From Chelativorans salis (lineage in GTDB: Bacteria > Pseudomonadota > Alphaproteobacteria > Rhizobiales > Rhizobiaceae), in contig NZ_JAOCZP010000005.1 in NCBI RefSeq assembly GCF_025336525.1, forward strand, positions 62,001 to 126,000: DNA of 64,000 bases, in the 5' to 3' direction. This document shows positions 25,681 through 35,372 of this stretch, piece by piece. Position numbers and translations under genes: made by a program. Each line of letters opens with the position of its first letter. The stretch's first letter is position 1. Below the pieces are notes generated by a model. That model was not told where the DNA came from. It did not search any database and saw only the letters and a program-made list of their open reading frames with translations.

Positions 25681-25763
25681 TCTTGTAATCCTTTCATCAC
25701 TGTTGACGGCAAGATCGCCGTTTTCGGCGCCAGCCCTCGACCGGCGCCGTTTCCGATATGGTC

Positions 25764-26738
25764 TCAATCGCCGACCTTGATGCCGGCCTCCTCAAAATAG
25801 CGCAGGGCGCCCGGATGGTAGGGAACTTCGTTCGCCGGAGCCATTGCCTCGGTACTGGCGCCGGCGAAAGCGCCGAACGACTCCGTGAGCGCCTTCTTGC
25901 CCTCTGCGACGGCCTTGGTCATGCGATAGACGAGGTCCTCATCGACATCGTTGTTGGTGAGCATTATCCAGGGGATCTGCATAATGTTCACGTCGTAGTC
26001 CTGCAGACCGTTCACATCGGGGTTTTGGGGCAGCGAAACGATATTGCCGGCCGGCAGGAAATCCTTGAATGCCTTCGTGCCCTCCTCGGAATTGTCGAGC
26101 GAGATATAGCAGAGGCCGCCACGGTCCTGGAGCTTCACTGCCGCCTGCTGCCCGGCTCCGGCGTTGAGGCTGACAAGCGCGATATCCACCAGCCCGTCCC
26201 CCAACGCGTTGATGCCGGCCACAAAGCTCGAAACCGGAACGTTCTGGAAGTCTTCATATGTGAGGCCGCCATTGGCGAGGCCGCCCCCAATGTAATAGGG
26301 AATGATCGTCGACGACGTATATTCCGAAGCGATGCGGAGTTCCCCCGCCTTCGCCTTGACGTCGGCGATGGTTTCGAGCCCGAGATCGCATGGCGCCATC
26401 AGACCGGTCGTCAGCGGAAACATAGTGCCGACCAACTTGAGGTTGGGACTTGCGCGATCGTAATTGCCGGTACCCGTGTAAGCGAAGGCGGCTTCAACGC
26501 CGTTCGAGAAACCGAAATCGACTTCACCATTGCTGATTAGCGGAAGGTATCCCACGAGGGGCTGTGTTCGCGCCGTGATGCCGGCATCGTTGGCAACCTT
26601 GGCAACCGCCTGGCCTGAATTATACGCGAGAGATCCTTGTGCGCCCGTTGCGACGGTCACGACCTGGGCGGTGGCCGTCGCAATCATACCGGAAGTGGCA
26701 AGAGCGACCCCCGCGAGCAGAGTTTTCATATGTTTCAT
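25764..26738 (-). CDS. TAXI-family TRAP transporter substrate-binding protein
   Basis: This 324-residue periplasmic receptor of the TAXI class has a signal peptide at residues 1-24 (MKHMKTLLAGVALATSGMIA, cleaved near ATAQ). The mature protein begins VVTVATGAQGSLAYNSGQ, matching the TAXI start. A GGGAGGA site precedes the ATG. It lies 13 bases after the fused TRAP permease gene. Together they form a proton- or sodium-driven importer, here probably for a carboxylated substrate of the 4-oxalomesaconate pathway. Confidence 0.93.
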   Translation of the reverse strand: MKHMKTLLAGVALATSGMIATATAQVVTVATGAQGSLAYNSGQAVAKVANDAGITARTQPLVGYLPLISNGEVDFGFSNGVEAAFAYTGTGNYDRASPNLKLVGTMFPLTTGLMAPCDLGLETIADVKAKAGELRIASEYTSSTIIPYYIGGGLANGGLTYEDFQNVPVSSFVAGINALGDGLVDIALVSLNAGAGQQAAVKLQDRGGLCYISLDNSEEGTKAFKDFLPAGNIVSLPQNPDVNGLQDYDVNIMQIPWIMLTNNDVDEDLVYRMTKAVAEGKKALTESFGAFAGASTEAMAPANEVPYHPGALRYFEEAGIKVGD

Positions 26739-26751
26739 GATGTCCTCCCTG

Positions 26752-28686
26752 TTATGGACTTCTTGCCTTCAACGAACTGCTTTCGGATACCGATTGCCGC
26801 CTGGCGGAAACCGCGAGAAACAGCGCAACGGCGACCGCGCCCAAAGCGGCTATCCAATGCGCAATATCGGGAATTGAGAGGAACCCGAGCGGCAACGCCA
26901 GTGCACCGAGCCCAACGAGCGCGACACGCGCGGCCATCTGGAGCTTCCGGCCCCAATAGCCGACGATACCCGCCGTCACCGCTGCTATCCCGAGGAAAGA
27001 CAGGACCATGGCCGACAGGATCTCCGGCCATCCGCCGTACAGCAGAATGACCGGCGACGCGACGAAGAGGAACGGGATTATGAATGCCGCCCATCCCACG
27101 CGCATCGAGGCCAGCCCGGTCGAAAGTGGGTTGTCGCCGGTGATCGTCGCCGCAGCGAAGGCGGCAAGCGCCACAGGCGGCGTGATCATCGACATCATGC
27201 CGAAATAGAGGATGAAGAGGTGTGCCGCGATCGGCTGGATGCCTGCCTGCACTAGCGACGGGGCGACAAGCGCGGCAAGCAGCACATAGACGCCGGAGGT
27301 CGGCATGCCCATGCCCAGAATAGTGCAGATGACCGCCGAGATCAGCAGCAGGGCGATCACGTTCGAGCCGACTGCGTCGACCAGTACCAGGGTCAGGGCA
27401 AAGCCGAGACCGGTGATGTTGAGAATGCCGATCACGAAACCGGCCGCCGCCACGACAAGGATGAGATCTACCATGCTCGTCGCGGCATTCACCGTGACCT
27501 TGCCAAGCGAGCGCAGCGACAGGCGTTGATCGCGATAGCCGCGCAGAAAGCCGACGAAGATGATTGCCACCGAAGACAGAATGGCAGCGTCCTGCGGGTC
27601 AAGCCGCCACCAAAACAAACCTCCGAGCAGGATGGCAAAGGGGACGATGAAATGCCATCCCTCCGCAAGCACCTGCGCCACGGTCAATCCGTCCGTTTCG
27701 CTGGCGGTGATGTTGTCGCGCCCGGCAATGAGATCGACCTGAATGAAAACACTGAAGTAGTAGAGCAAGGCGGGCAACAGCGCCGCCGCGGCCACGGTCA
27801 TATAGGAAATGTCGAGAAACTCGGCCATGAGGAAGGCCGCCGCTCCCATGATGGGCGGCGTCAGTTGGCCTCCTGTTGAGGCGACCGCCTCGATGGCGCC
27901 GGCATCGCGTCTCGAGTACCCGCCCCGTTGCATGAGCGGGATGGTGATGATGCCGGTTGTGACGACATTCGATACCGCGCTGCCGGAAATGGAGCCGAAG
28001 AGAGCGGAACCCACCACGGAAATCTTGGCGCTGCCCCCGCGAGACCTGCCCGTCGCTGCGATGGCGAGGTCGGTGAAGAACGCGCCCCCGCCAGCCGCAA
28101 ATAGAAGCTGACCAAATAGAACGAACAGAAGAACGATGATCGTGCCGACCGCGAGCGGGGTGGAGAACACCGCGTTAGGGTCGAATCCCACATACTGGAC
28201 GAGACGCAGCGGGCTGAGTTCCTTGCCGATGAGCCGGCCGGGAACCTGGTCGGCCACCAGCGCATAGACGAGGAAGACGGCAACGATGGAGAAAAGCATC
28301 CAGCCCGCGCGTCTGCGGATGCCTTCCATGACCGTCACTGTGACCACGGCGCCGATGAGCGTTATCTGCCAGGGCCTGTAGGCTTGCTCCTTCAGGAGCC
28401 ACGAGTAATCCCAGGCGGCGTAGAGAAGGACGGCGAGCGCGACCGCCGCTATCGCGCCGTCGAGAATGCCGACCCGCTTCTTCGCTTCTCCCCGCAAGCC
28501 AAAACGCAGATAAGTGATCGCCAAGGCCATGGCGAGCTGAAAGGCCATGTATTGCTGGGAGAGAATTGCTATGCCGATGCGGGTTGGAACCTCGAGATTC
28601 CACAAAACGCAAGCAGCGCACATCAGCCCTGCGAACAGTGCAATGAGACGGTTGACGGCCGGGTTCAGCTTCTGCTCCTGCTTCAT
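26752..28686 (-). CDS. TRAP transporter permease, 4TM/12TM fusion
   Basis: This 644-residue fused small-plus-large TRAP permease is the usual partner of TAXI receptors. About 16 or more hydrophobic segments run along the protein. Typical DctM-like stretches are GSALFGSISGSAVSNVVTTG, EAVASTGGQLTPPIMGAAAF and GMGMPTSGVYVLLAALVAPS. The ATG at 28686 follows GGAAGCGGGAAG and overlaps the ligI stop (ATGA). Direct coupling to ligI is strong evidence that the imported compound feeds that pathway. Confidence 0.94.
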   Translation of the reverse strand: MKQEQKLNPAVNRLIALFAGLMCAACVLWNLEVPTRIGIAILSQQYMAFQLAMALAITYLRFGLRGEAKKRVGILDGAIAAVALAVLLYAAWDYSWLLKEQAYRPWQITLIGAVVTVTVMEGIRRRAGWMLFSIVAVFLVYALVADQVPGRLIGKELSPLRLVQYVGFDPNAVFSTPLAVGTIIVLLFVLFGQLLFAAGGGAFFTDLAIAATGRSRGGSAKISVVGSALFGSISGSAVSNVVTTGIITIPLMQRGGYSRRDAGAIEAVASTGGQLTPPIMGAAAFLMAEFLDISYMTVAAAALLPALLYYFSVFIQVDLIAGRDNITASETDGLTVAQVLAEGWHFIVPFAILLGGLFWWRLDPQDAAILSSVAIIFVGFLRGYRDQRLSLRSLGKVTVNAATSMVDLILVVAAAGFVIGILNITGLGFALTLVLVDAVGSNVIALLLISAVICTILGMGMPTSGVYVLLAALVAPSLVQAGIQPIAAHLFILYFGMMSMITPPVALAAFAAATITGDNPLSTGLASMRVGWAAFIIPFLFVASPVILLYGGWPEILSAMVLSFLGIAAVTAGIVGYWGRKLQMAARVALVGLGALALPLGFLSIPDIAHWIAALGAVAVALFLAVSARRQSVSESSSLKARSP

Positions 28687-29567
28687 CTTCCCGCTTCCTC
28701 CGGCCAGTAGAGGCGCATCGGGTTGTCCACCAGAAGCTTGCGCTGCAACGCCTCGGTGGCGGCGATACGAGGGATGAAATCGACCAGGCTTCCGTCGTCC
28801 GGCATATGGGACTTCATATTTGGATGAGGCCAGTCCGTGCCCCACAACACGCGATCTGGAAGTCGCTCGACGAGCGTCCTGGCGAACGGCACGACATCGT
28901 CATAGGGCGGCTCTGCCCTGGTCAGCCGTTCGGGGCAGGAAACCTTGACATGCATGTTCGGGTGTTCATCGAGGAACCGGATGAACTGCTGGAATTCCGC
29001 GCTATCCACCCCCGCTGACACATCGGGCCTGCCCATATGGTCGATGACCACCGTGCCGGGCAATTCGCCCAGGAATGATTTCAGCCGCTCGAGATCCTCC
29101 GCCTCGAAATACACGACGAGGTGCCAGCCGAGGCGGGAGATGCGCGCGGCGATATCGGTAAAGGTTTCAAGCGGGGTGTCGTCGACAAGCCGCTTCAGGA
29201 AGTTGAAGCGCACGCCGCGCACACCTGCGTCGTGCAGCCGGACGAGTTCATCGTCTTCCACCCCGGCTCCGACGACCGCAACGCCGCGCGCCGTGCCATT
29301 GGAACTTCGCAACGCGTCCACAAGCGCGGAATTGTCGCGTCCATGGCAGGTCGCCTGTACGATGACGCTGCGGCTCAGCCCCAGATGGTCGCGCAGCGCG
29401 AACAGCTTCTCCTTCGGCGCGTCGACGGGCGTGTATTTCCGCTCGGGCGCGAAGGGGTATTGCGCCGCCGGACCGAAGACGTGGCAATGGGCATCCACGG
29501 CGCCCGCAGGAACCTGAAAGCGCGGCTTCGACGGATCGGGATGGAATGGCAGATATGCGGCTGTCAT
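28683..29567 (-). CDS. ligI: 2-pyrone-4,6-dicarboxylate hydrolase
   Basis: LigI opens 2-pyrone-4,6-dicarboxylate (PDC) to 4-oxalomesaconate. The protein has 294 residues, the usual size, in the amidohydrolase superfamily. Marks are VDAHCHVFGP near the N-terminus, SVIVQATCHGRDN, VRGVRFNFLKRLVD, VIDHMGRPD and the late metal/active-site Asp in LWGTDWPHPN. The start at 29567 overlaps the galD stop (ATGA). A larger open frame running back to 30230 is only the antisense-like extension inside galD. Confidence 0.93.
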   Translation of the reverse strand: MTAAYLPFHPDPSKPRFQVPAGAVDAHCHVFGPAAQYPFAPERKYTPVDAPKEKLFALRDHLGLSRSVIVQATCHGRDNSALVDALRSSNGTARGVAVVGAGVEDDELVRLHDAGVRGVRFNFLKRLVDDTPLETFTDIAARISRLGWHLVVYFEAEDLERLKSFLGELPGTVVIDHMGRPDVSAGVDSAEFQQFIRFLDEHPNMHVKVSCPERLTRAEPPYDDVVPFARTLVERLPDRVLWGTDWPHPNMKSHMPDDGSLVDFIPRIAATEALQRKLLVDNPMRLYWPEEAGR

Positions 29568-30655
29568 TCTGCTGCCTTTGTCGGCACATGCGCCCGCGGC
29601 GCGGGGAAAACAACGCCGTCCATCAGCTTGCGAGCGGTGCGCAATATGGCGGCGGATCGAATGGAGCCAGCTTCGTCCAGCGATGCGATGACCGTCATTT
29701 CGCCGGTCGGGTGCTCGATGGAGAGGCTGCGCTCGCTCCCTTCGCCCCGCCTGGCCATATCGAAAGCGACTGACCCCTCGATCAGACAGGCCGTCGCGAC
29801 GCTGACCGCGCCCAGCACTCCGATCGCCTTGTGACAGCGATGCGGAATGAAGGTTCGCGTGGAAATGGCGCCGCCCGATTGCGCCTCGCAAATCATCGTC
29901 ATTTTGGGTACGGATTGCTCGGTGACGTCGCCGAGATTCATCATCGTGCCGCAGGCAAGCCGGATCGCCTCCAACCTCTCGCGCAGGGCAGACATGGCTT
30001 CCAGCTCGGCCGGCGTCTCGCGTCCGGAAATACCCATGTCGCGGGCGGCCAGGAGGACGCAGGGCATACCGTTGTCGATCATGGTGACCTCGACGCCGTC
30101 CACCATGTCGGCGGCATGTCCGGTCGGCAGCAGCGCGCCGCAACTGGAGCCCGCCGTATCCTTGAATTCGATGGGAATGGGAGCGGCTTGGCCCGGCACG
30201 CCGTCGATATGCGCCACGCCTTCGTAACACGCGCGCCCGCCGGGTGTCGCAACCCGCGCGACCGCCACCTGACCGCTGTTTTCATTGTATATGGTGACCC
30301 GCGTCTCGCCCTCCCGCGCCGCCACCAGGCCGCGCTCAATGGCGAACGGACCGACGCCGGCCAGAATGTTTCCGCAGGTCTGCGCCGCCGACACCAGCGC
30401 CTGATCCACAAAGACCTGCAGGAACAGATAGTCGATATCGATCCCAGGACGCTCCGACCTGGCGATGACGGCGACCTTGGAGGTCAGCGGATCCGCCCCG
30501 CCCATGCCGTCGATCTGGCGGGGATCCGGCGATCCCATGATCGAAAGCAGCAGGGCATCGCGCTCGGCAGTGTCGGATGGAAGATCGTCGGCAAGGAAAT
30601 AGCCGCCTTTCGACGTGCCGCCGCGCATCCACATGGTTCGAATGCCGTCAGACAT
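29564..30655 (-). CDS. galD: 4-oxalomesaconate tautomerase, GalD (PrpF family)
   Basis: GalD converts the keto and enol forms of 4-oxalomesaconate, so that the LigI product can be hydrated. The 363-residue PrpF/DapF-fold protein reads [19 protein letters not shown] and then [21 protein letters not shown]. It also has the active-site Cys segments [21 protein letters not shown] and [11 protein letters not shown], and [20 protein letters not shown]. These match Pseudomonas GalD as I know it. It overlaps ligK upstream by 8 bases and ligI downstream by 4. Confidence 0.93.
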   Translation of the reverse strand: MSDGIRTMWMRGGTSKGGYFLADDLPSDTAERDALLLSIMGSPDPRQIDGMGGADPLTSKVAVIARSERPGIDIDYLFLQVFVDQALVSAAQTCGNILAGVGPFAIERGLVAAREGETRVTIYNENSGQVAVARVATPGGRACYEGVAHIDGVPGQAAPIPIEFKDTAGSSCGALLPTGHAADMVDGVEVTMIDNGMPCVLLAARDMGISGRETPAELEAMSALRERLEAIRLACGTMMNLGDVTEQSVPKMTMICEAQSGGAISTRTFIPHRCHKAIGVLGAVSVATACLIEGSVAFDMARRGEGSERSLSIEHPTGEMTVIASLDEAGSIRSAAILRTARKLMDGVVFPAPRAHVPTKAAE

Positions 30656-31340
30656 ATCTCAGGCCCTTTTCGGCAAGGCGCCCGCGCATGCCGTAAATGT
30701 CGAGGCCGAGCTCGCCTTTCTCGAAACGCGCGCGCTTCTCCGCCTCCTTGGCCTCGCGGGCGCGCGCCTTCTCCAGCACCATTGGCGCTTCCTCGCGCCG
30801 CACGACGCAAACGCCATCGTCGTCGGCCACGATGACATCGCCTGGATTGACAAGCTCGCCGGCGCAAACCACGGGAACGTTGACGGACCCGACCGTCTCC
30901 TTCACCGTGCCCTGTGCGAAGATTGCCTTCGACCAGACAGGAAACCGCATCTCCGTCAGGTCGCGCACATCGCGAACGCCGGCGTCGATCACGAGACCCC
31001 GGCAGCCACGCGCCTTCGCCGACGTGGCGAGCAGGTCGCCGAAATAGCCGGCATCGGACGGAGAAGTGGGGGCGAGCACCAGAATATCGCCTTCCCTGAT
31101 CTGCTCGATGGCCACATGGACCATCCAATTGTCGCAGGGCGGCGCCGAGATGGTAACCGCGGATGCGGCGATCCGCGCGCCGGAATAAATCGGGCGCATA
31201 TTGGCGGCCAACAAACCCTTCCGACCCTGCGCCTCATGCACGGTCGCGACTCCGCATTCGCCAAGGCCGTCGATGACAGCCTGTTCGGCACGCTCGATAT
31301 GCTGGACGACAACGCCCGCTTCCGTCGTGGACCCGGCCAT
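30648..31340 (-). CDS. ligK: 4-carboxy-4-hydroxy-2-oxoadipate aldolase (RraA-like)
   Basis: This class II aldolase splits 4-carboxy-4-hydroxy-2-oxoadipate to pyruvate and oxaloacetate; it is called LigK in sphingomonads and GalC in Pseudomonas. The 230-residue RraA-like fold shows [20 protein letters not shown], the substrate loop [28 protein letters not shown] and [10 protein letters not shown], the Arg and Asp cluster typical of these aldolases. The C-terminal [20 protein letters not shown] also fits LigK. It shares one base (TGATG) with the galB stop. Confidence 0.93.
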   Translation of the reverse strand: MAGSTTEAGVVVQHIERAEQAVIDGLGECGVATVHEAQGRKGLLAANMRPIYSGARIAASAVTISAPPCDNWMVHVAIEQIREGDILVLAPTSPSDAGYFGDLLATSAKARGCRGLVIDAGVRDVRDLTEMRFPVWSKAIFAQGTVKETVGSVNVPVVCAGELVNPGDVIVADDDGVCVVRREEAPMVLEKARAREAKEAEKRARFEKGELGLDIYGMRGRLAEKGLRYV

Positions 31341-32074
31341 CAGAGTTCATCCACCGTTCGCGGAAACACCGACTGGAAACCCTCGGCGTATCTTGCCGGC
31401 CGGCCGCCTGCCTGTCCGCCGGAATTGCGGCGGAAATGGTTGCCGCGATTCTCAGCTACAGTTGTGTAGTACGCCCACAAGTGCTCCTGGCCTTCCATGC
31501 ACTCGATTGCGGCGCGCTTCTTGTCCCACACCTCGGTGATGTCCAGGAACACGTCCGGCTTCCAGCCCATCTGCTCGGTCTGGTGCGGCTCGAACAGATA
31601 AAGCTGCGGCGCGCCAAGCACCTTCTCTCCCGGTTTATGCCCCCAGGCCTGCGCGACCATGCGGCACTCGAGCACGAATTTCGTCGTGTTCATATGGTCC
31701 GTATTGTATGGGTCCCACATGGAATGGCTCATCATGAAGGCCGGTTGCACGGCCCGAATGAGATCCACCGTGCGCTCGCGCGCCTCCACCCCGAGATCCA
31801 GCGGGTAGTCGCCCAAGTCGAGAAACTGAAGATCGTGGACGTCGAGCGCCTTGGCGGCGGCCTCGGCCTCCTTTTGCCGCGCGGCCTTGACCTTCTCCAG
31901 CGTAGTGCCTTCCTGCTTCCACAGCTTGGCGCTTTCCCCGCGCTCTCCAAAGGAAAGGCAAGCCACGGTCACGTCGTAGCCCAGCTTTTGGTGCAATGCG
32001 ATCGCACCTCCGCAACGCCAGACGAAGTCGGCCGCGTGGGCGCTGATCACCAGTGCCGTTTTATTCGCAGTCAA
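31340..32074 (-). CDS. galB: 4-oxalomesaconate hydratase, GalB type (PIG-L family)
   Basis: GalB hydrates 4-oxalomesaconate to 4-carboxy-4-hydroxy-2-oxoadipate and belongs to the zinc PIG-L family. The zinc motif [41 protein letters not shown] and [17 protein letters not shown] agree with Pseudomonas GalB. I chose the TTG at 32074, which follows GGAGGAG and gives 244 residues starting [13 protein letters not shown]. An ATG at 32134 would add a 20-residue tail not seen in GalB. It is the first gene of the operon and divergent from the double-HTH LysR gene. Confidence 0.92.
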   Translation of the reverse strand: MTANKTALVISAHAADFVWRCGGAIALHQKLGYDVTVACLSFGERGESAKLWKQEGTTLEKVKAARQKEAEAAAKALDVHDLQFLDLGDYPLDLGVEARERTVDLIRAVQPAFMMSHSMWDPYNTDHMNTTKFVLECRMVAQAWGHKPGEKVLGAPQLYLFEPHQTEQMGWKPDVFLDITEVWDKKRAAIECMEGQEHLWAYYTTVAENRGNHFRRNSGGQAGGRPARYAEGFQSVFPRTVDEL

Positions 32075-32204
32075 GTCGGTCTCTCCTCCAACAAACACTG
32101 CTGTCTTTTCTCTCCTCTCGTTCGCAATTGCCATTTCAATGGGACGCCGAGCCCATAAGTTTTTGCTACACTACGTTTTGGTTCGGCAAGAAAGGGAGCA
32201 TCCC

Positions 32205-33449
32205 GTGATCCGTTTGAATCTCCGTCACCTGCGTGCCTTTGCCCAGGTTGCCGCTACCGGCAGTATTTCGGCCGCCTCCAGAAAGGTCTTTCTTTCGCAG
32301 CCAGCGATAACCCAGGCTCTGGCCAAGCTTGAAGAAGCGGTCGGCACACCGCTATTTCTGCGGAAGAGCACCGGCATGTTCCTGACTGAGGCGGGTGAAT
32401 TGCTGCGTGCCCGGGTTGATCGGGCGCTGTTTATCCTGGCACGCGCCGCGCGCCGGGCAGCGCGTGGCGGCGGACGCTCGAAATCCGTCGGCTTTGCGAA
32501 CTTCCATCATCTGCTGACATCGGTTCAACTGCGGTGTTTTCTGGCGCTTTGCGAAACCGGAAACTACTCCTGGGCGGCCAGGAACCTCGGTGTGTCCCGC
32601 CCCTCTGTGCATAGGGGTATCAACGACATGGAGCGCATATCGGGACTTCAGCTCTTTACGAGGTCTGTCCAGGGTTTCGAGCCTACTCACGCCGGCGATG
32701 CCCTGCGCCAGGGCGTGTTGCTGGCGTTCGCCGAGCTCAAACAGGGACTGGAGGAAGTCTGCATGCTGCTGGGGCAAGATACGGCGCGGATCGTCCTCGG
32801 CACGCTTCCCCTGGCGCGCAGCTTCATTCTTCCAAAGGCGATCAACGATCTGTGCGCGATGCGGCCGGAAGTCCGGATCAAGGTGCGTGATGGCGCCTAT
32901 AAGGATTTGTTGCACGCGCTCCGTTATGGGGAGATGGACGTTCTCATCGGTGCGTTGCGGGATCCCCCTCCGGTGGACGACGTCGTGCAGGAGGAATTGT
33001 TTGTCGACAAGCTGGCCATAGCCGCACGGGCCGGCCACCCGCTTGCGGGAAGGAGGCGCCTCCGCGCAGACATGCTCGCGCAATTTCCCTGGGTGACACC
33101 GTCGTCGAACATCCCGACCCGTCAACAATTCGATGCGCTGTTCCAGAACGCGAAAGTGCCGGCGCCAGGCAGGATCGTGGAATCGAGTTCCCTGATACTG
33201 ATCCGCGGATTGCTGCTGGGCAGCGACCGCCTCACCATCATTTCCCGGCACCAGATCGCAAGGGAGCTGGAAGAAGGCGTTCTCACGACATTGGACTTCA
33301 CGCTCGATGGCTCCGACCGCCCCATCGGCATCACAACGCGGCGCGGCTGGTCACCGACCGCAACGCAATCGCTCTTTTTGGATATGTTGAGAAGAATATG
33401 TTCCGAAAATGCGTTCAGGATGCACGCAAGCGATACTGGCGTCCGGTAA
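32205..33449 (+). CDS. LysR-family regulator with two tandem HTH domains
   Basis: The 414-residue protein is about 100 residues longer than a normal LysR. A first HTH at about residues 5-55 (LRHLRAFAQVAATGSISAAS, SQPAITQALAKLEEA) is followed by a second at about 94-143 (VQLRCFLALCETGNYSWAAR, VSRPSVHRGINDMERISG) and then one effector domain. The start is the GTG at 32205, behind GGGAG. It is divergent from galB across a 130-base gap and is the likely regulator of the galB-ligK-galD-ligI-TRAP operon, a role like that of GalR, also a LysR protein. Confidence 0.9.
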   Translation: MIRLNLRHLRAFAQVAATGSISAASRKVFLSQPAITQALAKLEEAVGTPLFLRKSTGMFLTEAGELLRARVDRALFILARAARRAARGGGRSKSVGFANFHHLLTSVQLRCFLALCETGNYSWAARNLGVSRPSVHRGINDMERISGLQLFTRSVQGFEPTHAGDALRQGVLLAFAELKQGLEEVCMLLGQDTARIVLGTLPLARSFILPKAINDLCAMRPEVRIKVRDGAYKDLLHALRYGEMDVLIGALRDPPPVDDVVQEELFVDKLAIAARAGHPLAGRRRLRADMLAQFPWVTPSSNIPTRQQFDALFQNAKVPAPGRIVESSSLILIRGLLLGSDRLTIISRHQIARELEEGVLTTLDFTLDGSDRPIGITTRRGWSPTATQSLFLDMLRRICSENAFRMHASDTGVR

Positions 33450-33538
33450 ATATGCCTGACCTCATGCTTCGATCATCCCTACCTCCTGCGCGGGCGTGCA
33501 AGCGCGGGCCGCTAGGGTCGGTCATCTGGCGATGGAAT

Positions 33539-34147
33539 TCATTCCGGCTGGTAGCGGCTGACCTCGATCCCCGACCCGACCGGCAGGAGCACACTCGTGA
33601 TGCCGGGCATTTTGCGCACGACCCTGCCGTAGTGCATGACATTTTCACCACCGGGGCGCAGCATATTGTCCGCGACGATGATCGCGCCGGGGTTCAGCTT
33701 TGGATAGAAGGCTTCGAGGCAAGGGACATACAGATCCTTCCAGAGATCGACGAGCACAAAATCCAGCCCCACTGTCAGGCCATCGATCAACTGAACGGCA
33801 TCGCCGACTTTGAAGTCGACATAATCGGCAAGGCCTGCTTTGGCCGCCATGTCCTGCGCGAAGGCTGACTTATAGTCATGCATCTCCATCGTGATCAGCC
33901 GGCCCTCGGTCGCCCGCGCGGCTTCCGCCAGCCAGATTCCCGAGTAGCCATAGGATGTGCCGAGCTCCAGAATATTCGGTGCCTTCAGGCTCCTGGCGAG
34001 AATGTTGATCAGCCGTCCCGTTTGCGGCCCTATGGCAAGAAACCGCCTGTCCTCTCCCGTCTCGGGCCGCCCCTGCTGCAGGCTCTGACGTTGTTTTTGG
34101 ATCAGCCCGTGGTAGGCGTCGAGCACTGCCGTGATTTTGTCGTCCAT
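33539..34147 (-). CDS. class I SAM-dependent O-methyltransferase-like protein
   Basis: This 202-residue protein has a SAM-binding motif ILELGTSYGYSGIWLAEAAR around residues 55-75, an acidic motif GRLITMEMH, KVGDAVQLIDGL and VDLWKDLYVPCLEAFYPKL. It resembles the small YrrM/DUF1442-type methyltransferases. The ATG at 34147 has a GGGA sequence nearby. It lies downstream of tcuB on the same strand, 140 bases away. A methyltransferase is not part of the known tricarballylate pathway; it could methylate a catechol or a carboxylate. The substrate is unknown. Confidence 0.82.
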   Translation of the reverse strand: MDDKITAVLDAYHGLIQKQRQSLQQGRPETGEDRRFLAIGPQTGRLINILARSLKAPNILELGTSYGYSGIWLAEAARATEGRLITMEMHDYKSAFAQDMAAKAGLADYVDFKVGDAVQLIDGLTVGLDFVLVDLWKDLYVPCLEAFYPKLNPGAIIVADNMLRPGGENVMHYGRVVRKMPGITSVLLPVGSGIEVSRYQPE

Positions 34148-34286
34148 TGAAGTCCCGGAGAAATTTGTTGGAGAATGGGAGTTTTCGGAGCCTCTACGCT
34201 TCGGGCCCGGCGCCAGTCGATCCGCTAATCTTCGCGGAACGCGAAGCGCACCAGATGGCGGTGCCGTCGCGCGTGCCGCCCAGCAC

Positions 34287-35372
34287 TCATACCTTCCGCT
34301 TCGTTTCCTCCGCAAGCAGCGACGCAACGCGGAAGAAGCCATGAACCATTTTCGTATAGGGTAGCAGCAGGAACAAGGCCAGCACCGAACCCAGATGCAG
34401 CGCCAGAAGGCTGGATACTGCAAAGGTGCCGGTGGCTGCATATAGCGTCAGCCCGGAAGCCGCCACGAGACCGAGCAGCAGCACGAATGCCATCTCGCCT
34501 CCCCAAACCCGGCTGGCGCCGAGCTTGGGATCGGCTCGCATCTTAAGCCAAACAAGTCCGCTGGTGCCAATCACCAGTGCGATGCCGCCGGGCACGCCCA
34601 GGAGCTTGGGCGGCGTGAAGAGGCCGTAAGGCGCCTGCCAGTCAAGGAAGTAGTGCATGAGCGTTGCCACCGACGTCGCGGCGAAGCAGGCAAGAAAGCC
34701 GTAGAGCACGGCCTGGTGGAACCAGCGCCTGAGGTCGGTGTAGCGGTCCTCGCGCTCGAAATTGCAGCCTTGCCCCTGTCCGCCGTCGAGGTTCCGCAGT
34801 GTTGCAGCGCTGGCAAAGGCGTTGCCGATGTCGCGCAGCGTGATAGGCCCCGCACCGACGTCCCGCCAGTACCGGTACAGGCCGATGGCGACGGCAACAA
34901 GCGGCAGCAGGAATGCCGGGGTGAAAACCGCGACCATCGCGTTGTGCGACAGGTGCGCGTAGAACCCGTCGCCCGCACCTTCCGGCAGGGCGGCAATCCA
35001 GGCGAACAAGGCCGAGATGCCGGCGACCAGCATCCCCGCAATTGCCACGCCATGCGTATGGAACAAGCGCGAAAATGGCGCCGGCCAGACCAGCCGCTCC
35101 CAGCTTTCCTGACGGACTTCGGCCAGCGCCGCAGGAAGGTTCAGCGCGAATTCATGCGGTTCGGTGTACTGGCAGGCATAGTAGCAGCCCCGGCAGTTGT
35201 GACAGAGATTCGCCAGATGCGTGATGTCGCCGTCGGAGAACATCTTCTGGCGCGTCATCGCCGGAAACACGGAACAATAGCCTTCGCAATAGCGGCATGC
35301 ATTGCAGATCTCGATCTGCCGCCGGGCTTCGGCGGTTGAGCCCGAAACGGCCTGGGAGAGTTCAAGCGACAT
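34287..35372 (-). CDS. tcuB: tricarballylate utilization protein TcuB (FeS/membrane electron-transfer subunit)
   Basis: TcuB passes electrons from the flavin of TcuA to the quinone pool. The 361-residue protein has two ferredoxin-like clusters at the N-terminus: ICNACRYCEGYC (about residues 20-35) and LCHNCRGCYYACQYTEPHEF (about 55-75). Several membrane segments follow (GVAIAGMLVAGISALFAW, VAVFTPAFLLPLVAVAIGLY and others). The ATG at 35372 overlaps tcuA by 11 bases, so the two are coupled. Length and layout agree with Salmonella TcuB. Confidence 0.92.
   Translation of the reverse strand: MSLELSQAVSGSTAEARRQIEICNACRYCEGYCSVFPAMTRQKMFSDGDITHLANLCHNCRGCYYACQYTEPHEFALNLPAALAEVRQESWERLVWPAPFSRLFHTHGVAIAGMLVAGISALFAWIAALPEGAGDGFYAHLSHNAMVAVFTPAFLLPLVAVAIGLYRYWRDVGAGPITLRDIGNAFASAATLRNLDGGQGQGCNFEREDRYTDLRRWFHQAVLYGFLACFAATSVATLMHYFLDWQAPYGLFTPPKLLGVPGGIALVIGTSGLVWLKMRADPKLGASRVWGGEMAFVLLLGLVAASGLTLYAATGTFAVSSLLALHLGSVLALFLLLPYTKMVHGFFRVASLLAEETKRKV

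Noticed and set aside
29568-30230. N-terminal extension of the ligI frame (515-codon form)
   Set aside because: It lies wholly within galD in another frame; ligI begins at the ATG coupled to the galD stop, which gives the usual LigI length.
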